Source: Ascochyta rabiei
Lineage: Eukaryota > Ascomycota > Dothideomycetes > Pleosporales > Didymellaceae
Length of the DNA: 64,000 nt
Reading direction: 5' to 3'
Assembly (NCBI RefSeq): GCF_004011695.2
Contig: NC_082417.1
Location: forward strand, 1,054,001-1,118,000
Shown one piece after another: positions 54,857-64,000 of this stretch (positions are counted from its first letter, which is position 1; each line of letters opens with the position of its first letter). The notes beneath the pieces were generated by a model. The model did no database searches. It was not told where the DNA came from and saw nothing but the letters and a program-made list of their open reading frames with translations. Position numbers and translations under genes: made by a program.

Positions 54857-55876
54857 TCACGCGCCCCTCGCGTACGCGGTGCCTCCCGCTGCCTGGTCAA
54901 ACTCCACCAGCTCGTCCAGACCGCACACCTGGAACAGCTCCTTGGGCCCATATCGCCTGCCGCCTTCCTCTGCAGGCCCCACGTTGCCGAGCGTCTTCAG
55001 CTGCTGCACTGCCCTCCGCACAGCAGGGTACACCATCTCAAACGCGAGGCAGGGGAAAATGGCCAGCTTGTAGCCCAGCTCTCTGCACTCCTTGACGCCA
55101 AAGTCGGGAGAGACACCGCCGGGGACGTTGTTGAACAGGCACGGCGTCGGCGCCAGCTCTTTGCATGCTCGTGTAGCCTCCTCGCGAGACCTAACACCCT
55201 CCAGGAAACATGCATCTGCGCCTTCCGCGACTGCCGCCTTAAGCCGCCGCATGGCTTCGTCGTAGCCGTGTCCCTGCAGCGCGTCGGTCCGCGCAATGAT
55301 GACAATGTCGCCGTGCTTCTCGCGAGCCAAAGCTGCCGCCTTGATTCTGGACGCATACTCGGACACATCCACCAACTGCTTGCCGTTCAGGTGACCGCAG
55401 CGCTTGTTGACGACCTGATCTTCGAGGTGCAGGCCCGCTACGCCAGCGCGTATGTACTTTGCCACCGTTCGGCCCGCCATGATGGGTCCTCCGTAGCCAG
55501 TGTCTGCATCTGCGATCAGAGGTACGCTAGGGTCCAGGTTGGCAATCATCTCGGCGTTGGCGTGCATGTCGTTCATGGTCGCGATACCCATGTCTGCCAT
55601 ACCCAATCTACTCATCGTGGTCCCGGCGCCAGTCTGTTATGCAATGCTTAGCTCTACAACCTTGAACCCCCCCCCCCCCCATCACGTAGCGCTCGGTTCG
55701 TAATGGTGACATACCATGTACAGACAGTCGACGCCTTCCTGCAGCGCGATCCGCGCACTGAAGCCATCATACACGCCCGGGCACGCGATGAATTTCTCCG
55801 GGTCCGCCAACATCGCCCTCAACTTCTGGACCGCAGTCATGTTGCTTGTGCCGCTGCTCGTTTCCATCGAACCCAT
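54857..55876 (-). CDS. PEP mutase/isocitrate lyase family enzyme
   Basis: Exons 55876-55715 and 55633-54857 with an 81-bp intron (GTATGT to AACAG); 312 residues. The start MGSMETSSG at 55876 could also be the next ATG (55867). Residues 10-55 read TAVQKLRAMLADPEKFIACP and GVYDGFSARIALQEGVDCLY, as in the family. DADTGYGG begins at residue 96, EDQ at about 126, and the catalytic-loop motif KRCGH is at 131-135. The motif has the nucleophile-type Cys (C133) of lyases in this superfamily. Members cleave carbon-carbon bonds of 2,3-disubstituted malates or oxaloacetate, or act on phosphonates. The Cys favours a lyase over phosphonomutase, but the substrate is unknown. The intron contains an unbroken run of fourteen G in the transcript sense. 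Confidence 0.9.
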
Positions 55877-57594
55877 GGTCGGATATGGGCCGTCAGACGC
55901 TGTCAACCTTCGCTTGGTGAGCTGTTGGGGGGGGTGCCGTTGGTTCAGCACAATGGAAAAACGCAATGATGTTTTAAAGCAGAGGGAAACCAAGCAAACT
56001 GAAAAGGTACCTAGGTTCGTGAAACCTGCAGCTAGGTAACCATTGTGCCGAACTCTGTCTTTAGACTGAAACCATGCCACTGCTGATGTTCACCAGGGAT
56101 AAAGATTGCCGTCGGCGCCAAGTCATTAGCCGTAGGGAGCTTTTCTCGTACTTTCCGCCCTCGATTGGCGGTCTTTGACAAGTCGTCGCGAAACAAAGTT
56201 GGCAGTCGCCATCTAGAACCGACTCTGGTGCGTAGTTGCCCGTGAGGTGCACCCCGCAGGTGCTTCTGACGTAGTGCACAAGGCCGATGTTCGCCGGTGT
56301 TTTCGCCGATGGACACGTCGCCGTGGGCTGTCAGTGGCTCAAAAGAAAGCAACGCGACCAGGTACAAGACGGTTACGCACTTCTTGACCGATGGCCAGGC
56401 GGGCATGTCCGGAGTAATGCATGCGAGGGGCAGGCCGTGTGTGGGGGTCTCGGCATATCGCGTGGGAGCAAGTCTAGCTCGCGGCACAAGTGAGTGAAGG
56501 ATTGGCAGGTTCAGGGAAAAGTGCGTACCAGAAGGACATTAAATCATGCCCGAACAACGAAACATGCTGATCTCGTGGTCCTGTACTGTCAACCGGAGCT
56601 TGATCGAGCCGTGCATAACACGAGTAGATGGTTGACTACGCTCCGGTGGTGTTTTTGGGCGCAATGCTGCTGAATCTCGGGGCACTGCGTGTGGTAAACG
56701 CATCTTGTTACCGCATAGTGGGCTTAGCTTCCGCGCGTGGTTCCGGTACTCACTGCTGACAAGAGGTTACTAAGTGCAAGGATGAAATTTGCTGTACTCA
56801 CCATCGTGCGACCCATCAAGCATACATCTGACCGAGAAGCTCGTACCCTGCCCTGGACCAGCGGTCATGTACGCCTAACCCCCTGATTTCGGCGGACTCG
56901 GCCTCAATCCTAGGCACTCGGTGTCTATAAACCTAGCAAGCCTTTGCTCTTGGTTAGTTCGCATCACAGCTTCGCTCCTAGACGCCACCGCTAGCCCCGG
57001 AACTGTGCTCAACATCTCTTTCTTCTAATGCTCTCGGGTAGCATAGCTGGCGGAAAGCTCATTCATTTCAGCTAACACTGACCTAGCTCTCTATACACTT
57101 GTCCACCGGATTTCGATTCCATACAAGGATGGATGGTTAGTCGATGACAGCCGCTTGTCCCTCACACCGCGACTCTTACATCGAGAATCTCCGCGCCCTG
57201 AGATGATTCTCCATTCACCGCGACGACAGCAGTATCGTTCCCGGGCTTTACGCGTTTCCAAGGGTCTGCAAACGGACAAGTCGCTCGTTCGTCGCATACG
57301 TTCTGCGGCATTGCCTCAAAGCTTTCTCGTTACCAATGTCCTGTAGATCGTCCGTTGTTTGCAAAAGGCCTCGACCTCGGATTTGGAACGCAACAGCCAG
57401 TGCCGATGATTCTATCAGCTCTTTCCCATTGGATCCGGGCGCGCTGATGATGAAGTCTTTGATATTTCTGATGTTCCTGATGTTCGAGCCTTCGAGTCGA
57501 ACAGGAGAAGGAGCTTTATTTTCTCTCAACGGTCTTCGCAAAGCTAAATCTTATCAGGTCTTCAGCATTGCGGCAACACGTCGATTGGATGTCT
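55877..57594. other. Intergenic, 1.7 kb
   Basis: Upstream of the PEP-mutase-like gene and downstream of the zinc-cluster factor. Open frames are short and unlike proteins. No repeat or RNA gene is recognised. Confidence 0.45.
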
Positions 57595-59904
57595 TCAACC
57601 GAAGGTGTATCCCATGTTTCCGACATTTTGTGGTATTGGTCCACCTACGGGGCCTAGAGGAGCATTTGGAAATTCGCTGTTTGAAAACTGAAATCCGGCT
57701 GCCCAATCGTAGTCTGGAAACTGTTCCAGCATTGGCGGCACATTGTAGTCGGATCCGTCCCAGGTATCGAAGCTCATTCCTGCAGAAGGGTCCACCTGCA
57801 GTTGGGGATTAATAAGGCTTGGGTCGAACTTCGTTAGAGGTTGTTGCGCCGTAGGCATTGTCGATGCCGCTGTTGCGGCTGGGAATTTTTGGTCCTGGTT
57901 CTGGATGTACGCTTGGTGTCGTGTTAACATGGGACGGGAAAGAGCCAAGAAAGTTTGCTTACGAGGTGTGTTAGGCTGAGTTGCTTCGTTCGACGCTAGT
58001 ACGTTCTCATCTCCGTTATACGGGTTCTGCATGTTGCCAAACTCTTCCCTCCAATACCAGAACATGTCGTAGCTCACACTCATACTAAGTCTGGTTCGTA
58101 ATCTCAAACCCAGCGATTCGATGCGTCCGTCTTTTCTACGGAAGACCTTGCTGCTGTTCCAAAGGTCGTGCATGATCATGGCTGTGCGCACGCCAATATC
58201 TCCTGGCTGTAAGGAGACGTTCTTAAGGAACTGGGCTGCCTGGAAAAACGCTTGCTCGCCAGAAGCAAGGTCTAGGTGCTGAGCGAGTGGGCTTCGCACG
58301 AGCCTAAGGATGGAGAAACCGGCAAGACATATAGTCCTGTCAACGAATGATTGAGAGACTGATGCAAAATGGACTTGTTGGGCCATGGCAGCTGCGGCAT
58401 TGATTGTCGAGACGCAAAGGGAGTAGAACCGGGAGAGACCATCTGCATCAGGGCTCATGGGATGAGCAAAGAAATGGAAAGCCATCACATGAATGCGGGC
58501 ACAGCTAAGTTGGAGCGAATCTACAACAATCAGTTGTCATACGCGTACATCGAAGGTTGAACTTACCGAGATCGCTGGGAGCTGAAGCCGACAGGCTGAG
58601 AAGCTGCGAGTCGAAGATGCTAATGAGGGATCGTAGCACACGGACGTCGCACTTCATGGATTGCAGATTGGTCTTGCCCATAGCAACCATTGCGCGGAGA
58701 AGGATGATGTAGACTTTGTGGAGGAACTGGAGATCGACCGGCAGATAGGGAATCATGTCCTCCCGATCTCGTTCGTCAGAATCGAAGAACGATTCAGCGA
58801 GTGGAGGTATACCTTCAACGCAATTTGTCCTGTAGGCTGTTAATTGTTTGCTTTTCTTTGCAGCTATTTTGATCATACCGTATGGACACGATGACACAAC
58901 ACAACCACAGCCTTGTCCGGAAGACTTTGTGCTCCTCATCTTTCTTAACGGGCATTCTGGCGAAGTCTTGTCCTACGCCTGAGATGTGGAGTCCGATTTG
59001 AGTAGCTAGATGGACTGCGGATCCACACATGAGGTGTGTCACATCTTTGTACATTGAATTCGTTGGTAACCGCCAAGTACAGAGAAGGAGAAAACCTTGG
59101 ATCGTGGGCATTGGTGATGATCGCGACGCCATTGTCGAGAAAGCCAGAGGCGTGATCAGCTTACTCGATTTGTCCAGAACATTGGGATCATCACTATATC
59201 TTCTCGACCCAATAACGATGATCGTCCAGAACAGGAATGGCGACGATTTGTAATAATCATTCGGACCCATTGAAGCATCAAGGATGGGAAAGAGAGGGTG
59301 GTACTGGGTAAAGAACCTGGAAGCGAGATTAGAACAGAGACATCTGGGACTGATGGGAAGCAATACAGCATGAAGCAGTCATCGATCCGCTTGGGGTCAA
59401 GAACGTAGCCATCCAGCATACGCGGGATGGTGCCGCTGGACCCCGACCCTCTCCTCGTCGGTGGTCTTGATTCGAAACCTGGAGACAACGAATGGGATCC
59501 GTCGGTTCCGCCAGAAGGGTCTGAATAGGTGCCTGATTGATCGTGGGGGCTGAGGTTGCCCATGTCGACGTTAGGTGACGCTGTTGAGTGAGGGTAGTTG
59601 GAGTCTGTTGTAGAGCCTGGCGCTCCATTGTGTCTCATATTCCATCGGAGCTCTTCCAACTCTCTGCGCATCTCCGCCTTGGTTTGTCGAAGATTTCTGG
59701 TCGATGTAGGCAGAATTCTACAATCAAGGCCCATCTTCTTGCAGCGGCCACATGGGTCGTGTGGCACTTTGTGTTGTTCAACATCACATCGGATCTGAAC
59801 AGTCAGCCATGGCCTTCCGTGTCGTGTCGATGGCACGTGGCGGGGAGGGGCTGCACCTTTTGTTGGCGACATTCGACACATGCCTTCCGCCTGGGAGTAG
59901 TCAT
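57595..59904 (-). CDS. Zn2Cys6 transcription factor
   Basis: Six exons on the minus strand keep one frame for 683 residues: 59904-59857, 59794-59367, 59316-58879, 58829-58567, 58520-57963 and 57911-57595. Introns are 62, 50, 49, 46 and 51 bp. The zinc cluster is split by the first intron: MTTPRRKACVECRQQK joins IRCD, giving Cys at 9, 12, 19, 31, 34 and 41 (C-x2-C-x6-C-x11-C-x2-C-x6-C). A helical linker follows (TKAEMRRELEELRWNM), then the fungal middle homology region starting LFFTQYHPLFPILDASM, with TIIVIGSRRY, HLATQIGLHISG and MSPDADGLSRFYSLC. The last intron (57962-57912) is a multiple of three and stop-free. The C-terminus is Gln/Asn/Pro/Asp-rich, possibly an activation domain. It would bind CGG-type DNA half-sites in the nucleus; targets are unknown. 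Confidence 0.9.
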
Positions 59905-62721
59905 ATCGGAAATCCTTCGCCCGAGGTATCCACAATTGATGAGGTGCACTGAAACAGCCCTACAGCAGCAACAGGTCGCGATCAATCGGCGAAATAAGGC
60001 CTGTATGTGTAGAGAGGAAGCTCGCCATGAAGCGGAGAGGAACCGCGACGAAGAAATTAGCTTTCTACGTCGTCATAGGACTTGCTGCAACCGGTGCGAA
60101 TCGGAAGGCGGGGAACTACCGAGGAAGGACCGCTAGGGAGATCTCTGTTGTGTTTCTGGATTGGAAAATTCTCGGTTTTCGACTTGAGCCCCAGGGTTTC
60201 TCTTATAAATCTGCAACCTAGTGCTGCACGCTGCTTGTGTGTGGTTGATGCTTGCATGAGCAGTGGATCGCAGCGTGAAAATCCCCATGCCCAGCATTGC
60301 CAAACCTTGATTGTTCTAGCGCGCTTCTAATTAGCAGGGCACGTCCTGAGAGCCATGGGATTTTGGTGAGCGTGTTCTGACAATTGCACCTGCCCGCCAA
60401 GCTGTTGGGTTTTGTTCGTCGTTGGATGTTGCTCGTCGTGTAGCCGAAGCGTAGCATGGCTGCACCGAGACGCGGTCGATATCCATTCCCATCTTCCCAT
60501 CCCATCTTCACACATCTTCCGGTGACCCTCCACTGTTCTTCCCGCCATGCTCCTGGTAATTGCCAAACGTGTTCGGTGGAGATCTGAAATGCAAGCGTGC
60601 CTGATCTTCCTCGCTGTCCACACAACTTGACCTTATGCAGCTTAGCAGTTGGCTGGTACCTTTGTAGCTTCACTCTGCGGCCACCCATGAACGGGCACTA
60701 CTCGGGTTACACAGGGCGACAGGTTAGTGGCGCTCGAGTCCAACCATTAACCTCGTACGAACCCACCCAGCCACCAACCGGTCATCTCGACTGCCGCGTT
60801 GGAACGGCAGCTCATCCGAGCGCGACACCCACTATGTACAGGCACAAAACACTCCCCTGTCATTCGCATGTACAATTCCTGCACACGCCAGCCGCAAACT
60901 GCCCACGTGGTGAATGACAGCATAGAGCCTCTGATCACTGCATGCACAGCTTGGCAAATCTCTAGGGTGGGTTGGCATCGAGCTTGCCCTCGGCGTGGCC
61001 AGACGTGGACTTGGAGTTGAGCCTCACTGCACGCTCCGCGGGCAGTAGCCCATCCGTTCTCGAGGCCGCTGGGCTCACCGTTGTCTTGCATAGACACAAA
61101 GCCAACACAGCCGGATCTAGACTTCCGCGGAAACGCCTGGGCTGGAGTCCTGAAAGCACTCCAAACCACCTCTGCGCGTGCGACTGCTTGCAGGAACATC
61201 TGCTGCAACAAGCAATGCTACGAAGCTGGACTATTGTTTGACCAAGCTTCGACACATGACTTCTTTCCTCCGGGTGCACTATCGCAAGATCCCCACTCGA
61301 AATGCGACCTTCATCGTCAATCTGCCTCCTCCATCACTAGTTCAGCGATCTCTCCGCATGCCCCATTGCGGAGGGCAGGTTAACCGTCGCAAACTTCCAT
61401 TCCTCCGTACATCTTCATGTCTCCGCGGATACGCGAAGAGGACAGGGCACAGGAGCAGCCTTAGTATGTGCTGTTTTCTGATTAGAGCGCCCATGTCGAC
61501 TCCAAACAGTGCTTGATTTCGGCTTCGAGTCTCGCGAAGCACAGCATGGAGGTAGGAAGATCGACATCTGACCTTCCTCTTGCAACCAACAACAATCTCC
61601 CGAGGATGAAAGGAACATGAACCCTGGATGATCGACATGCAAGTCTAATCCGATCAGGAAAGCCGCGCTCAATGAGCGCATTTGTCTCAAGAGAAACACA
61701 GGTTGCAAAAACCACGCTCGAGACTGACACTGTTTTGGTCGCCTGAAAGTCTAGCCAAGTACACCAACTTCAGAGTCGAAGTTGTGGAATCTCGACCAGA
61801 TCTCGATAACGCAAGCCATCCACTTTTTGGCTGCTATGTGAGCAGTTCTCACAAGACCAAATATAGGTGAGGGCTGAGCTCTGAAAGGCCAGCACTGTAG
61901 TGCTGGATAGGGACACGCTCGCTACCACTGTCACGTCGAACCCCACAGAATCTCATGAAGGACCAGGGAGGTATCTAGGAGAAAGGTCGGTTTTTGCATT
62001 GACTGCTGCATCAAAAGACTTTGTCAAGTACCTCCCTGAACACCTCATTGAGCAAGCATACATCGTGTATAGCCAGCGCATACACACGGCATTTTGCTTA
62101 ACGACAGGTATCATCGACGATGCGCATGCGTGTTCCCCACCGCAGCACCGCTCAATCGCACCAGCATCGCGTCACCTACGATCGATGCTTGACACAAAGG
62201 CCCGACTCGGATGTCGGCAGTGCGTCAGTGCGTGCAGAAACACGTTTATACACCGCCTCACGAGCAGGGGACAACTACAAGAACAGCACCAGCAACAAGC
62301 CGTCGTCAGTTTGAAAACTCTGCCAGTGGATGCGCTCAGGGAAAGCAAGAGCCAACGACTCTCACAAAAAGAAAATTCTAGATCAGCTGTCCATGGGTAG
62401 CTCTGAGATGTGGTAGATGTCGCTCCACGTGGCCGTTAACCAACAGCTACACTCTATTCCTCTCGACTGGATTACGAAAATACCATTTCCAAGACAGATC
62501 GACAGCCTTCAAGGACCAGACACGATCATAGACAAATGAACCCCGCAAGCCTCATCACCGGTTCAAATACCACTGGGACCCGCCCAAGCAGCGAGACACT
62601 CGTCGATGCCCCAAATGTGGTTGGTGTAGAAGTAGAAGTAGAAAGCGAGAGAAGCGCTCAAAGATGCCAAAACGCCCTTCTGCGCCGCCCAATGACCCAA
62701 GTATGCGCACGCCATGTCTGC
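59905..62721. other. Gene-free interval of 2.8 kb
   Basis: Upstream of the Zn2Cys6 gene and downstream of the NAD kinase. Open frames below 170 codons occur on both strands, without motifs or splice support. No repeat, tRNA or mobile element is recognised. It should contain the promoter of the transcription factor. Confidence 0.45.
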
Positions 62722-64000
62722 TCACAAAAACGGCAGTACAATGCCCTTCCTCATCGGACTGCCACGGCCATCAGCAGTCGAGCCTTCTGCTGAATAGCCA
62801 CTATCGCGATCAACGTCATCATCAATGTCAATATCGAAGGCGGCTTCCGCCTCTTCGCCATCTTCTTCGTCTTCGTCGCCGTCCCAAGCCTTCTGTGTAG
62901 CACCGCGATTGTTCCAGCGCAGCGTGCGGCTGATGCTGTCGAACCACTCGGTAGGTTGCGATAGGACGGTAGGGAAAGGGTACTGCGAGGCAGCGATTGT
63001 GACGTGATCGCCCTGGCGAAGCTCGACGCGGCCCTTGCCGTCGAAGGCGCAGTAGGCGGTTGCGCGAGATTTGAGGGGTACGGCGATGCGGAGGAGCATG
63101 CTGTCATTGAGCAGCATGGGGCGGAAAGAGAGTGTGTGCGGGCAGATCGGGGTCAGGAGAATGGCTGGGATGTCAGGGTGGACGAGCGAGCCTCCAGCGG
63201 AGAGCGAGTAGGCTGTTGAACCGGTGGGGGTGGAGAAGATGCAGCCATCTGCTTGTACGACGGTAAGGAGGTTGTTGTCGCCATAGAGCTCAAGGTTGGA
63301 TACGTAGGGTGATGGACCGCGGTCAATGACGAGCTCGTTGAGGACCTCAAACTGCTCAGCCTCGATGTGCTGAGGTGAGCCAGGCGCAGCGTTCTTCTGG
63401 TACCGGTAGACCGTGCAGGTGAAGCGCATACGCAGGTTTACGCGCATGCCAGCGTCGCCCATGATTTTGCTGAGGGCCTCCTTGTACTGCTCAAACTGGA
63501 AGTTTGTCAAGAACCCGAGACTGCCGAGGGAAAAGGAGAGGATCGGCGGGACGATGCGCTGGAACAGCCACGATGTGAACAGAACTGTGCCGTCGCCACC
63601 GAGCGTAAGGACAAGGTCAAACTTCTCCGGCGTTTCCCAGCAAAGATCCGGAGCCCAGTAGCGAAGAGAGCTCTCGAAACGCTTGTCTTTGGCTACCAGG
63701 GAAGCGGCGTCGAAGCGCTTCGATCTTTGGAGCTTGTGGTCTACGTAAACGTTTATGCCTGCATCTGACCCGTATCGCGGAGTGGTAAGCAGCCACTCTG
63801 CCAACTCTCGTGTGAGATGTACCAAGGCGTTGTCGCGGGCTTTGGTAACAATCATGACATTGCGCACCGTCATCTTGATCGGTCGACGCTGAAGTTGCTT
63901 AGATACCTCGCGCACGCTGAAGGCCGTCTGCATGAGCCTCGAGTGCGATATGGAATCGTCGTCTGCAATTTCCTCCAGCACTTTCTCGAGGTTGACGGCC
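62722..64000 (-). CDS. NAD(H) kinase, N-terminus beyond the window
   Basis: The minus-strand frame is open from the right edge to a stop at 62722, so the 5' part lies outside; about 425 residues are visible. NAD kinase phosphorylates NAD(H) with ATP to NADP(H). The ATP/NAD-kinase motif GGDG lies within VLTLGGDGTVLFTSW, about 134 residues from the cut edge. It is followed by LGSLGFLTNF, the NE-containing NELVIDRGPSPYVSNLELYG, and PTGSTAYSLSAGGSLVHPDI. ARDNALVHLTRELAEWLL is the N-terminal helix of the family. The tail is highly acidic (DGDEDEEDGEEAEAAFDIDI), as in fungal cytosolic enzymes of the Utr1 type. The visible part needs no intron. Confidence 0.95.
   Translation of the reverse strand, partial: AVNLEKVLEEIADDDSISHSRLMQTAFSVREVSKQLQRRPIKMTVRNVMIVTKARDNALVHLTRELAEWLLTTPRYGSDAGINVYVDHKLQRSKRFDAASLVAKDKRFESSLRYWAPDLCWETPEKFDLVLTLGGDGTVLFTSWLFQRIVPPILSFSLGSLGFLTNFQFEQYKEALSKIMGDAGMRVNLRMRFTCTVYRYQKNAAPGSPQHIEAEQFEVLNELVIDRGPSPYVSNLELYGDNNLLTVVQADGCIFSTPTGSTAYSLSAGGSLVHPDIPAILLTPICPHTLSFRPMLLNDSMLLRIAVPLKSRATAYCAFDGKGRVELRQGDHVTIAASQYPFPTVLSQPTEWFDSISRTLRWNNRGATQKAWDGDEDEEDGEEAEAAFDIDIDDDVDRDSGYSAEGSTADGRGSPMRKGIVLPFL

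Noticed and set aside
60218..61516. Frames of 100-156 codons on both strands in the 60-61.5 kb region
   Set aside because: Mutually overlapping, compositionally odd and featureless.

Overview
The window looks like nuclear DNA of a filamentous ascomycete (Pezizomycotina, most likely a Dothideomycete). The reasons are short GT-AG introns (mostly 41-70 bp), a HET-domain incompatibility protein, a Ste2-type pheromone receptor, a Zn2Cys6 regulator, a Clg1-like cyclin and a BTB protein of a type common in that group. No function was looked up in a database; all assignments come from motifs read in the sequence. Exon boundaries were worked out by hand from splice signals and frame continuity.

Layout. 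0-8 kb: a homeodomain gene (+), a RING-H2 gene that appears broken (+), a HET-domain gene (-) and a small unknown gene (-). 8-11 kb: gene-free. 11-15 kb: a large leucine-rich-repeat protein (-). 16-19 kb: ribosomal protein uL18/RPL5 (-) and actin-related protein ARP2 (+), head to head on one intergenic region. 19-28 kb: sparse, with a conserved Ser/Pro-rich protein (+), a BTB/POZ protein (-) and an intron-containing tRNA-Asn (-). 28-36 kb: a tandem-BRCT protein (-), the Ste2 receptor (+), a MetE/UROD-like protein (+) and mitochondrial ribosomal protein uL15m (+). 36-42.4 kb: gene-free and crowded with unrelated short tandem repeats. 42.4-48.5 kb: a Clg1-like cyclin (+), then a tandem pair of related 'LPAELR' proteins, of which the first is decayed. 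49-64 kb: Atg22 (-), a SET/MYND-like protein (+), the spliceosomal protein MFAP1 (-), a PEP-mutase/isocitrate-lyase-family enzyme (-), a Zn2Cys6 transcription factor (-) and an NAD kinase cut by the right edge (-).

The genes do not form an obvious pathway or biosynthetic cluster. They are mostly housekeeping and regulatory genes in ordinary fungal arrangement. The accessory character lies in the decayed RING gene next to the HET gene, the decayed member of the 46-48 kb pair, and the repeat-rich 36-42 kb interval. I found no transposon, CRISPR array, rRNA or telomere. I do not see a convincing new multi-gene system; the best leads are the MDC1-like BRCT protein, the paralog pair, the repeat-frame ambiguity in the cyclin and the frame-neutral introns.
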